From Moringa oleifera (taxonomy: Eukaryota > Streptophyta > Magnoliopsida > Brassicales > Moringaceae): a stretch of DNA of 64,000 nt. Positions within the stretch are counted from its first letter, which is position 1, and every line of letters begins with the position of its first letter. The notes under the pieces are model-generated. The model saw only the letters and a list, made by a program, of their open reading frames with translations, ran no database searches and was not told where the DNA came from. The stretch is taken from positions 1,280,501 to 1,344,500 of the forward strand of contig JAJFZO010000583.1 of assembly GCA_021397835.1 (NCBI GenBank), in the 5' to 3' direction. Below are positions 53,595 through 64,000 of the stretch, one piece after another. A program made the position numbers and the translations under genes.

Positions 53595-55015
53595 ACATTT
53601 ATGCATTATTTCATTGATTGGAACATAGATCGCAAATTATCTATTTTGACTTGGGTTAATTGTTTTGTAAATGATCTTATTGTTAAAATGATGTTGGATA
53701 AATTAGATTGTAGTTCATTAATGTTGGGTAACCAAAATTTTTCACATGAGATGTGTCACACATGTTTTAATTTTGATTGTTAAAAATGAATTGTATGCAA
53801 ATGATGAAAGTATTAAAAGGATTCGAGATAATGTGTCTTATAAGATTGCAACCCCAAAAAGAATTAAAAATTTTAAAGAAATTACACATCAATTATATGT
53901 ATTTTGTACAAAAAGGTTAGTTCTTGATTGTAAAACTAGATGAAGCTATAACTTTTTTATGCTTAGTATAGCTTTAGTGTATAAAAATATATTTTCGCGC
54001 TTAAAACAAAATGAGTCACAATATAAATCTTTGCCTACTGAAAGTGATTAGGTTTTTGCAGAATTATATGAGAAACTAGTGTTGCTTTATAATGTAACAA
54101 AATGTTTTTAAGGATTAAACATCTTATAACAAATCTTTTTTCAATATAAATTTGTTGTTAGAATGGTATTTAGGGATTGAGAAATTATTGAAAAGACATT
54201 ATAAAGTTGATGGCTACAAATATGATTAAAAAGTTTGAAAAATATTGGAATGTCATTTACTCATTATTGGCTGTGGCAACTATCTTGGATTCTCAGTTAG
54301 AAATGTAGAAGTGTTACTTTAAAGAGAAATGTCAAGATGAGGTTGATTTTGAAATTAAAAAAGTAAGAAGGGTTATACTTTAATTTGGCGAAAGAATACT
54401 GAGAAAAATCATCTAAAGAGAAAAAAAATCTAACAAATTCTTTTCGTTTTAAATAATTCTATGACTCTTATATTTTATTTAGAGATCCATTTAAAATGTT
54501 TAAGATATTTTTATCTTAAACAAGTGTTCAAAAGACTCATGTTAAGTCTAACTTTGATGTTTTTTTAATGAAAGAAATATTATTACTTTTATTGATGACC
54601 TTAATATTTTGGCTAGGTGAAAAACAAATGGAATTAAATACCCTACTTTGCATGATATTACTAGAGATATTCTAGTCATTCCTATATCTATAGTTGCTTC
54701 AGAGGCTGCATTTAACATTAATGATCTTGTTGTGAGTAAATATTATAGTAAACTTGATCTAATAGACACAATAAAAACTTTGATGTATATACCAAATTGG
54801 TTATGGGCTAATGGTAAAGGTACTTATATCAAGTTTTATTCATATTTTTTATCGATATATTTTTTATTGTTTTATTAGGTTCATCATTTTCAACAAGTTT
54901 TATTGCTAGGTGTTATGTCTTTTGAACAAGATAGAGAAGTTGATGAGATAATAAGTAATAATTTTATAATAAATATGTATTGTGACTCTAATGATAATAT
55001 TAACACTTTTTAAAT
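53595..55015 (+). pseudogene. hAT-superfamily transposase, C-terminal two thirds
   Basis: The + strand follows plant BED/RICESLEEPER-type hAT transposases. It opens FIDWNIDRKLSILTWVNC, then SSLMLGNQNFSHEM, IKRIRDNVSYKIATPKRIKNF, CTKRLVLDCKTR and YKSLPTESD. The hAT-like RNase H block follows at about 54215 (MIKKFEKYWNVIYSLLAVAT, then ILDS), and the C-terminal dimerisation domain at 54640-54820 (YPTLHDITRDILVIPISIVA, SEAAFNINDLVVS, IKTLMYIPNWLW). It has a few stops and shifts but is less eroded than the other elements. The N-terminal zinc finger was not found. Intact ends were not identified; GGAGATGGGAAGGCATCTCT near 55465 resembles terminal words of such elements. Confidence 0.8.
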
Positions 55016-55544
55016 TTTGTGTATAGAATACACTTAATTACCTTTGAGAAAGTTTAATGATAATGGAAGTTTATTCGTTTTATTGATTTATCTTTTTTAC
55101 ATGTGTTATTTGAAGTTTATGTTTTACACTAAGCATATTGTTTCTTTAGAGCTATCGATATGGTTAAAAATGATGGAATAATATGAATTTGATGGATGAA
55201 TGTAATAATTCTTCAAATTTCTATTAGTTATGATATTAAACTATTTGATATGGATATAATAGATCATTAAAAGGGTTAATTTTACTTCATTTTATGGAAT
55301 TAGATTAGTGCAACATGATGAATAATTTATAAAATAATTATTTTTATTAATTTATGCAATTAATAAATATAAGTGAGGATAAAATTCCTCGTTTACCCTC
55401 TTAAATAAGGAAATGAGGCGAGAACGATGAATGTACCATTCCATATTCTTGTCTCATAAACAATGATGGAGATGGGAAGGCATCTCTGCCCCACCCTATC
55501 TCATTTGCATCCTTATTTATTAACTATTATGATAATAAAATTTT

Positions 55545-56515
55545 AATTATTATTTTAATATATGTTGATAATATCATAATATCTATGGATGATGAAATAG
55601 AAAGAGAAATACTAAAGTAATGTTTAACTAGAGTATGAGATCAAAGAGTTAGGGAAATTGAAGTATTTCTCAAAGATCAAAGTCATCCACAACAAAGTCT
55701 TTCATTTCGCAACAAAATATGTTAATGATTTGTTAAAAGAAACAAGCATACTAGGATGTAAATTTGTAGAAGTTTTTATTAAAACAAATCACTAACTTGG
55801 AGAAGTACTTAAAGATACTATTACAGATAGAGAAATATCTAAAAATTAGTTGGAAAACTAATTTATCTTCTAACTACATGACCATATATAACATATTTAT
55901 TAGTGTAGCCAGCTAGCATTACCTTAAAGAAATTCTTTTGTGGGTTATATATTGGATTTTACATTATCTTAAAGGTAGTCCAAATAAAGGTATTTAATTT
56001 AAAAGAAATTCTAATACTATTCTAGAAGTTTATAGAGATATTGACTAAGTAAAATTCATTTTAGATAAATGATTAACATCAAAGTATTATACCGTTAATG
56101 GAAGAAATCTAATGACATGAAAGAGTAAAAAACATAATGTTGCAAAAAAGTCAAGTGTAACGACAATATTTAAGGTCATTGCATTAGGTATTTTTGAGCT
56201 ACTTTGATTGAAAATTATTTTAACTGATTTAAATGTCAAGTGGAGTGGATCAAAAGTGACTTTATTATGATAATAAGTCAACTATCAACATTATTCATCA
56301 TCTTGTATAAAATGATATCAAACAAAGCATATCGAAGTAAGCAAGAATTTTACCATGAAAAGTAATATACTGATTTATACACCTTATGTCTCAACTATTG
56401 ATCAGTTGATGAATGTGTTAACCAAAAAACTAACCAACAAGGTCTTTCATGAAATAATTTCTAAGCTAATAATGCAAAATGCTTATTTACTAGCTTTAGG
56501 GAGAATGTCAAAAAT
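55545..56515 (+). pseudogene. Ty1/Copia reverse transcriptase-RNase H remnant
   Basis: The + strand translation, in broken frames, follows the last third of Copia pol. It begins YVDNIIISMDDEIEREILK (usual YVDDIIITGDD), then EVYRDID (usual EAYTDADWAG), STS/TSKYYTVNGRNLMT, SKKHNVAKKSSVTTIFKVIA and LGIFELL-stop-LKIIL. A final part reads YTPYVSTIDQLMNVLTKKL, then NKVFHEIISKL. The catalytic YVDD is YVDN. A purine tract (TTTAGGGAGAA) and an LTR follow at once, as at the 3' end of a Copia element. Confidence 0.82.
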
Positions 56516-56750
56516 TATTTGGTTACAAGACAACACTACGATTTTTAGCTGTAAGAGTTTAAATTTAAAGTTTATATTTGAATATGTAATAACTTAATTA
56601 AGATAATCCTAATTTTTAGAATCTAATTATTAAATCCCTAATGTTTAAGATGCAAGTAATAATCTCTAATTCTAGGACGTAATTATCAAATTTCTAGTTT
56701 TAGAAAATTTCTATATATAAACCCTAAAAAGAAAAAAATATTCTTTAACA
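56516..56750 (+). mobile_element. Copia LTR flanked by a polypurine tract and a primer-binding-like site
   Basis: The 235-bp segment starts TGTCAAAAATT and ends CTTTAACA, giving TG...CA ends. It holds a TATA-like stretch (TATATATAAACCCT, about 56713). Immediately upstream is the purine tract and pol end of a + strand Copia element, so it acts as a 3' LTR. Immediately downstream is TGGTATCAAAATG, close to TGGTATCAGAGC, the methionine-initiator tRNA site that normally follows a 5' LTR. Confidence 0.65.
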
Positions 56751-56849
56751 TGGTATCAAAATGAAACAATTTAATTTTAATACCAAACTAATTTTGAATC
56801 ATAACATATAAAACAGAAAACAAAATGCTTAGATATGATTTTTGTTTCA

Positions 56850-57700
56850 AAAGAAATATTCAAAAGATCTTAGTGTATTCATCCATAAACGTAACAAACC
56901 ATATGACATTAGAAAATATTAAGAACTTTATAAGAAGGATCTCAAACGTCATTGTAAATCAAGTGAAAATATATTGAAGATGTTCTACTACTAACTTGAA
57001 GACAAACTCTTTTGTGTCTTGCAACGTGACAAACATTGCATTGAAAAGATTCAACTTTCAATCTTTTAAATAAATATGAAATATAACTTGCAGGGTTTAA
57101 AGAAAGAGTGACTAAATCAATAATGATACAACCAAATCTTGTACTTCTTTGAAATTGATTTAAAGAGAAAAAGTTTAAATTGATCAAACTTTATATATTA
57201 CTTGATTTGTAAGAGGTCTTAATGTAATACAAGTCATCCTTTTACTTAATATCACCAATCAATCATCTTTTCCAAATTTTAGTTCTAAAAGATACAACAA
57301 AAATATACAAACCAAATTGAATTTAAGTTATATTAGTGAGATTATAGGCAAATAAGAGATTTTTTAAAATAATTTAAACACATATAAGACATTTTTAAGG
57401 ACAAGTGATATATTAATTTGAATATTTTTAAAACCAGCCATAATGATAATTGAACTATGGACTATAAGTATTTTTCTATTGTTCAAAAACATGTCATAAT
57501 TATATAAGTTACACATAGACTATGTTACATGGATGGTTGCTCCTAAATCAATCATCCAAGAGTAAACAAAAGACTTACTTGAGGCATAAAACACATGAGA
57601 ATTGTAAACATATTTGTGCCTTAAAAAACAAGTAAAAATCAGAAAGCTCAACAGGTTTCTTAGTTTCTTTATTTCCTCCTATTTTAACTTAATGAAGTAT
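56850..57700 (-). pseudogene. Opposite-strand Copia protease / pre-integrase / integrase remnant
   Basis: Read on the minus strand from about 57700, the translation shows SWMIDLGATIHVT (protease DSGA motif, Ser to Leu), then FLNNRKILIVHSS, NISLVLKNVLYV and KFGKDD. The GAG-pre-integrase zinc-binding part is VESFQCNVCHVARHKR, followed by FHLIYNDV and DPSYKVLNIF (integrase start, usual IHSDVWGPS). Stops and shifts are frequent. It ends next to the LTR at 56516-56750 but points the opposite way from the + strand Copia piece, so at least two insertions or an inversion are involved. Confidence 0.72.
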
Positions 57701-57719
57701 TGCATTTCTTTTTTTTTTT

Positions 57720-60180
57720 TTTGAATTTACGTTTGATTTATTTTTCATCATTATTATATAGAATTACTAGTAAAAATATTATATGTATATATTGAAAGAA
57801 TTTCAAGGTTTTTTTAAAATCATCTACATCATATAATAGTCTGCATGCGACATTGATGGAGATATCTATTTTATGTATATACTTTAAAAATTATTAATAT
57901 AAGATATTTTAATAATTTTTTAATTTTAAAAATATACTAATATTGATAATATTTTATTGATATATTTTAAAGGTTAAATTGAATAATATTTATTTAAAAA
58001 ATTAATTTTATATTAATTAGAAAATTATTATGTGTAAATTAATATAAATTTAAATTTATACTAAATAATAGAGTTTAAAATTAATAATGATTCATAATCC
58101 AAATTTAAATTTGGAAAATAAAGAAAATAAATGTGTTTTATTATAACCATTTATTTTCACAAACATTAACATTTCTCTTTCTATTTTTTTTCTTCTCTCT
58201 TTAGTTTTTCTTATGAATTGTAAAAGAAAATTTAATTTTTGGCTGACGAAAGGTGCATCTTGCAAATTAAAATAGGCATATGTTATTTCAAATAATATTT
58301 TACATATAATAGTAATTCTTATTTTTGGAATATTTACATTTTTTTTCACATTTTTCATTTTGGAAGTTCATTTATTTATTTATAATTTCAAAATAATTAT
58401 AACATTAATAAAAATTATAACACAAAATTATTTTGATAAAAAGTTATTTAAAAATACATTGTATTTGTTATAACAAATTTTATTATAAAAAATGATAGCA
58501 ATAAATTAATTGAACAATATAACTATTGAAAATGATACTTTAAATATTTAAAATATTACTAAATTTATTTTAGCATAAAAATAAATATAAAAAATTAAAC
58601 TTTGTTTGCATTTTAATTTAAACCTTATTTTCTAAATTTAATTAATTTTAAATTTGTATTTTATTCATTGAACTTTGACTCAAATAGTTATAAAATATTA
58701 ATGGTTTCTTCATTTTTAAATTACTTCAAGAATAGCTTAGTTAAATTCTAGATTCCATTTCAAATTCGTCTATCAAATTTAAAAAATTTTTGATTCATGA
58801 GTTATTCTTATATATTTTTAATTATTCATCATGTAAAGTTTTTTTAAAAATATTTTTAATATTTAATATTTTAATTTTTAATAATATTTTTGTAAAATTT
58901 TAAGTTAAAATTTATTGCATATAATCTCTAATTTAAATCTTAATTTTTAAAATTTTTAATAAGATGTAAATTAATTAAATTATAACTTTACATGTAAACC
59001 GGATCAAATTGAAACAAAAAAATTAAAATTAAAATCTGGATAAAATTTAAAATTTTTGTATTTACTCTAAATGTAATAAGTGCGAAATTTAATTTTATGT
59101 TAAGATAAATAAAAACATAAGTTTATTTTTATTAATTAGTATTTGATATGATAAAACAATATCCAGGTTCAAAACTAATTTTCAAAAAAAAAAGAAGAAA
59201 AATAAGATTGAAACCTTTACCAAAAATAAAACAACAGTCTCCATTTTTTAATAATAATAATAATTATTATTTTTTTACTATCGATGGAAGGCAAAATTCA
59301 CAACAATCAAAACTGATTTCTTCCCTGGGCACCAAAACTCTAAACTATTTTCTTCTTAATTTCTAAGATATCGCTTGAGAGAAATCTTTTCGGGAATGTC
59401 TCCATGCTTTTCAATTTCATTTTATTTTTTACAAAGATGTGTAGCTCATAATTGGCTCATGGACGATTTTCGGCTCATAATTGTCTTGTATGCATAATTG
59501 AGCTATTTTTTGTCCGTCCACTCGAACCATTTACTTTGGCCAGACCACAATTCCAAAACACTCTAACAACAAGAGCAAGAACAATAATAATAATAATAAT
59601 AATAATAATAATTATTAATTTAATTTTTTATTATTAAATTTTAATTTTTAAATTAAATAATATATTTATTTATTAATTTAATTTACATTAATTTTTATTA
59701 AAAATAAAAATCTTTAAATAAAAATTTTAATAAAATTTTATTTTAATTTTTTATAAATATAAAAAATATTAAATTATCATTTTGAATAATTTATTCAAAT
59801 TTAAAAATATAAACAATATAAAATCTATTTAAGTAATTTTTTGAAAATTTTAATAATTTTCACTATTATTTTAAATAAAATTTAATTTAAATAAAATTAA
59901 TAAATTAAAATTTATTTAAATATATTTTAAAAGTCCAAATTTGGTAAAAAATAAAATTTAAAGTTTTAAATATCTTTTGTACTGTCCTTAATTATCATTA
60001 TTTTTAATAAATAATTTATTTTACTAATTTTTAAATTTTAGTGTTTTATAAATAATAATTAACATTAATAATAAAATAAAGACTTTAAATTTACAATTTT
60101 TATCTTTTCCTGTTGTAATAATTTTTACTGTACAAAATATTTCTGACACATTTGTGATGTCTTAATTACCCTCAATCTCA
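57720..60180. other. AT-rich intergenic stretch
   Basis: A poly(T) run (57708-57722), an (ATA)n tract (59581-59611) and AT-rich DNA. Its last part (59640-59975) resembles one arm of the 24.6-kb inverted-repeat elements (TTTAAAGTTTTAAATATC end). No gene recognised. Confidence 0.5.
59581..59611. repeat. (AAT)n microsatellite
   Basis: About ten uninterrupted AAT units. Confidence 0.9.
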
Positions 60181-60469
60181 CTTCGACTACGTGCAAGTGA
60201 AGAAAAGAATCAAGAAACAGGCATGTCAAAAGTTTATAGAAACAAATCAAATTGGATGACCATTTCACGTCCGGATTCGTACACCCTATTCTTTTACACC
60301 AGGCTCTTCTCCTTTCTTTTTGTGTACTCGTTCTCGCGATTCTTTCACTCTCCCTACTGTCTCACTAACTCTCGTCTCCCTCTTTCCCTCTGTGTCGGCG
60401 CGTGTGTAGCAATTCCCCGCGCATTTCTCTGCCAACTGCTGCATTTCTGCTGCTTCTTCGTTGTATACG
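60180..60469 (+). other. SGS3: Probable non-coding first exon of SGS3
   Basis: A stretch clearly richer in C and T than its surroundings (TCTCTC, CTTTCCCTCTG, CTGCTTCTTC) ends in TTGTATACG|GTAACG, a good donor. The coding start lies 1.9 kb downstream, just after AG acceptors (GTACAG at 62364-62369, GGGCAG at 62378-62383). This order fits a leader exon plus leader intron. The upstream limit is a guess. The 161-codon frame at 60223-60708 crosses the donor and resembles no protein. Confidence 0.45.
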
Positions 60470-62279
60470 GTAACGATCGGTGCAGATTCCTATCTTCTTT
60501 GTTTTTGTGCTCTGTAAAACTCGCTCTCTGTACACACGCAAAAGCGTATATGCATGTGGTTTGCTTCATTGTCTTTTGTCTGTTAAATCTTGGAGGGAGC
60601 ATGTTTTTACACGTATATGTAAACGCTTATGTATATATATCTGTGTGCATATGCGTATTTCTTTTTATACTTGTGCGTCTTCGGAAATGTGGTTCAATGT
60701 TTGTCTAGACGTGCAAGGATCAGGGTCGATTGAGCTGGATACGATTTGGGTTGAAGATATCAATTCTTTTGTTTTTATTTTTCCTTTGAAGTTCTCTCCG
60801 TGTACATAGATGGATAGGTCACTGTCACCTGCATTTTTTTTTTTTTTGATTTTCTAGTGTATCCTTGGTTCGATATCGGACAATATGAAGATATATAATT
60901 TGTGGTTTTGTTTTTGATTCTTGACATATACCTAACTTTCTTTTTGCTCTGTTTGTATTGCCGAGGAAAAAAGAGGAAACACAAAAATCTTGTTTGGAAT
61001 TTGTATTGTCTTTGAGTTTGTCTCATAATAAGAAAATAAAATAATAGTATAATATCATGGATGCCTCTTATGCAAGAGGTTACATGGTAGCAATTAACTC
61101 TGCTGGTTGAACTCTCTTTTTAAGTGCAGGCAGGTATATGTCCTTTGAAATTTACTCTTTTTCTCCAATGAAATATATTCTTGCAAGATTTCTTCTGGAA
61201 ACTTTTTTCGTTACTCAGTTAATTGTTTTTGGGGTGGGGTGAGGGTCAGAAATATTTTCTATGAACTTGAGTTTTCAGTTTTCATTTTCTGTAAGTCTCT
61301 GGACAGCATCAAGAAAAAGTGGACTGGGCTGATTTTTATTTGGTTAGGGAAATCTTAGGTGTGTACATGTGGGCATTGTATCAAGTTTCTTTTCTGGTGC
61401 ACTGTGCGGCGGAAATATCAGTGTTAGAAAATGATCTGGTCTGCATCTTCTGTGGTTTTGTGGATGCAAAAGTTTAATATGAAAGTAAAAGTAGAAGAAT
61501 ATATCTCTGCAAACGACTCTATTCTGTTTTGAGTCATTACATTTGTTCATTTGGATTTCTCACATATTTTGGCATTGTATTAATGATGTGTGGAAATGTT
61601 TTGGGCAAACAGGGTAATAACGACATGGTATCTAATTATGTAAGCAATGCTTTGTTTTACAAATTTGTACAGTGCTTTAATTACCTGTAGACTCTGCTAG
61701 ATCAAATGAAACACCTATTTCAAATGCTTATTTTGTTTTACATGGAAGTTTTTGAAGCCTTTAAAGTCTTTCAAGTCAGCTCTATGCGATGTATAGCAAT
61801 AGTCATCAAGTCTCATGCTAAGAAGTAGTAAATTCAAAATAATTCGAACTCTTGTCGTACATGTTTATTTAAGACCTCTATTTCTGACGATGCTCTTATT
61901 GTAACATTAACACCCCACAACCCTGGGTCAATCCTTTCTAACTTGTGGTCACTTTCCACTTGAGTGGCTAGGGTTCTCTAGGATCGCCAATGACATAACA
62001 GGCTGAGTTTCTGCCTTTTGCTTTGTTGCTCAGGCAAATATTCTAATTCCTAGTATTAGAAAAATCAGAATACTTAATCAATTATCTCACTGTAAAGTTA
62101 ATCGAAAAGAGCATCCACCTTGCTTAGTGTTAGATGAAAATAATGATGCTATCTGGCTTTGGGGAGATAACTATTTGCAGCTTGTGTGTATTGTATCACT
62201 AATGTTAAGGGCTGTAGCTGTTCTTCATTCCTTGTGCTCATTGGATCAATGTCTTGGATATGGCTTGATACATTTATAA

Positions 62280-62325
62280 TATCTAGTTCTATATATATAT
62301 ATATATATATTTTTTTTTTTTTTCT
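62280..62325. repeat. (TA)n plus poly(T) tract before SGS3
   Basis: A (TA)n run at about 62290-62310 is followed by 15 or so T residues. If the leader intron is real, this is its pyrimidine-rich 3' end. Confidence 0.7.
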
Positions 62326-62383
62326 CTATATCACTGGTTAAATGTTGAATATAATACAATTAGTACAGCAAAGGTGTGGGCAG

Positions 62384-63856
62384 ATGAGTTCAAGAAGGGG
62401 CGCTGGAATGTCTTTTGTTGCTGGCTCTGGTAATAACACCTCATCCAAGGGGAAAAATGTATTTGATACCTCTAGCACCAATCTTGAGCAGTTAAGTCAA
62501 GGTGTAGCAGGCATCGACTTGGATTCTTCACAGGATGGTGGTGATTGGGAGGTTATTCCAAGGAAGTCCAAGAACAGAGCTGGAAGCAGTGCTGCAAAAC
62601 CCTGGGGTGCTCAGAATCCCAATCCTAAAGCATGGGGTCATCAAGACGCAATTCAGAAACAAGGCTTGCGAACCAACAATGGATCAGGGAGCACTGTGGG
62701 CAATACCTGGGCAACACAGAACACTGATTCTAGGTTACCTACTGGCAGAGGAAATGCAAGATCCCAAATAGTGAACAGGGGATTGGAGAACAATTATGTG
62801 GCCCCACAACCTGTAATACCCCCACCTTTGCAGCATGGCTGGAATTGGAAATCTAGAGCTGGGGCACAACCATCCAATACAAAAGATGGCCAGGACAAAG
62901 AAGACATTAACATTAAGGAAGAGGCCAATGATGTCGAGGATGACGACGACGATGATGACGATGATGGTATCCATGATACTGATGATGATCTATTAAGTGA
63001 TGAATTTGATTCAGACACCAGTCAAAAGAGCCATGATACGCGGAAGAAGAGTCGATGGTTTAAAAAATTCTTTGACAGTTTAGACCGTTTGACTATTGAA
63101 GAAATCAATGAACCTGAAAGGCAGTGGCACTGTCCTGCATGCCAAGGTGGTCCAGGTGCCATTGACTGGTACCGAGGCCTGCAGCCGCTGATTACACATG
63201 CCAAAACAAAAGGCTCAAATAGGATGAAGCTCCATCGTGAACTTGCTCAACTTTTGGATGAAGAGTTGCACAGGAAGGGAACTTCTGTTGTCCCGGCAGG
63301 TGAAATGTTTGGTCTGTGGAGAGGTTTGGAGGAGGAGAAGGACCATGATATTGTTTGGCCTCCCATGGTAGTCATTATGAATACCATACTTGGCCAGGAT
63401 GAGAATGAGAAGGTGCCATAATGTTACAATTCACAGATGATATTGATTACAATCTGATATTCAAACTTATCTAGATGCTGCTAACTTTTGTTACTGAATA
63501 GGAAACAAACACTTGACTTAATATCAAGTTCTAACTAATCTTTTTTTTTTTTTTTTTTCAGTGGATTGGCATGGGAAATCAAGAACTTCTTGACTACTTC
63601 AGCCAATATGCTGCTGCGAAGGCTCGCCACTCATATGGTCCACAGGGGCACCGTGGGATGAGTGTTCTGATATTTGAGGCATCAGCAAGGGGTTATTTTG
63701 AGGCTGAGCGTCTGCATAAGCATTTTGCTGATCAAGGAACAGACAGAGAGGCTTGGATTCGTAGACGCATTTTATTCCATCAAGGTGGGAAGCGCCAGCT
63801 TTATGGTTACATGGCCACTAAGGAAGACATAGATATCTTCAACCAGCATTCCCAAG
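62384..63856 (+). CDS. SGS3: SGS3 (Suppressor of Gene Silencing 3), 5' part; continues past the right edge
   Basis: Coding exons 62384-63412 and 63562-63856 join in phase 0 across a 149-bp GT-AG intron and give the first 441 residues; the second exon ends in phase 1 (NQHSQ-G). Order: N-terminal variable region with DWEVIPRKSKN (54-64); WG/GW motifs KPWGAQ, KAWGHQ and HGWNW; an acidic run of Asp (186-194); SRWFKKFFDSLDRLTIEEIN (223-242); zf-XS finger WHCPAC with Cys250, Cys253, His272 and His284; then the XS domain from about 324 (IVWPPMVVIMNT, GNQELLDYF, HSYGPQGHRGMSVLIFE). The C-terminal coiled coil lies outside. SGS3 binds double-stranded RNA with 5' overhangs, and works with RDR6 in cytoplasmic siRNA bodies to make trans-acting and antiviral siRNAs. 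MSSRRGAG matches the family start; 62342 is an in-frame alternative. Confidence 0.95.
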
Positions 63857-64000
63857 GTGCTCTCTCTCTCTCTCTCTCTCTCTCCCCCCCCCTCTCTCCC
63901 TTCCTCCCACCATTCCCTCCGTTCCTCCCATGCTTTCTGTGGATGTATAGATTTTTGGTAACAAGTTAATGGCATTCTGATGGATATGCTGTGTAATTGT
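63857..64000. other. SGS3 intron, 5' part, with (CT)n-C8 microsatellite
   Basis: Begins GTGCTCTCTC directly after the second coding exon. It holds about 12 CT units, a run of C and a CCTCCC-rich stretch. The next exon lies beyond the window. Confidence 0.8.

Noticed and set aside
60223..60708. 161-codon + strand frame upstream of SGS3
   Set aside because: Low-complexity Phe/Leu/Cys/Val-rich translation of CT-rich DNA. It crosses a good splice donor and fits a leader exon better than a protein.
62735..63018. Minus-strand frames rich in Ser and Ile/Val
   Set aside because: They are the reverse of the SGS3 Asp-codon run, not a real gene.
1..64000. tRNA, rRNA, CRISPR, bacterial operon signals
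   Set aside because: None was seen. Runs such as (AT)n, (TTC)n and (CT)n are simple sequence repeats, and gene structure is eukaryotic throughout.

Overview
This window is nuclear DNA from a flowering plant, most likely a eudicot. It is very AT-rich, has few genes, all with GT-AG introns, and is full of decayed transposable elements of plant type. The families and exon structures are plant-specific: a suberin/cutin-type CYP86B P450, SGS3, and a plant RRM protein. There are no operons, CRISPR arrays or prokaryotic signals.

Five genes look functional. (1) A CYP86B1-like fatty-acyl hydroxylase on + (14123-16287, 2 exons, 553 aa). (2) A 7-exon HD-domain phosphohydrolase on - (18526-22909, 223 aa), with a LINE fragment in its largest intron. 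(3) A 2-exon uncharacterised protein with one C-terminal membrane segment on + (38182-39252, 310 aa). (4) A 6-exon single-RRM RNA-binding protein on + (45787-49618, 255 aa). (5) The 5' part of SGS3 on + (62384 to beyond the right edge), with a probable non-coding first exon near 60.2-60.47 kb. Exon joins were worked out by hand; each model keeps frame and reaches its stop, except SGS3, which leaves the window.

The spaces between genes hold mobile-element remains. At 1-6.5 kb there is a Mutator-like element with a broken transposase on + and a convergent broken DUF1985/Ulp1-type protease gene on -. AT-rich repeat clusters in opposite orientation flank the protease gene. Other remains are a second Mutator-type transposase at 32.2-33.2 kb, a Ty3/Gypsy gag with an LTR-like promoter at 40.6-42.1 kb, a hAT transposase at 53.6-55.0 kb, a Copia RT/RNase H piece ending in an LTR at 55.5-56.75 kb, and an opposite-strand Copia protease/integrase piece at 56.85-57.7 kb. 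A family of roughly 0.5-kb AT-rich elements with long imperfect terminal inverted repeats occurs several times; the best pair lies at 24.6-25.9 kb.

The genes do not form a pathway. CYP86B1 acts in suberin or very-long-chain lipid polyester synthesis. SGS3 acts with RDR6 in small-RNA silencing, which targets transposons of the kinds seen here. The long remaining stretches are AT-rich DNA in which I recognise no gene.
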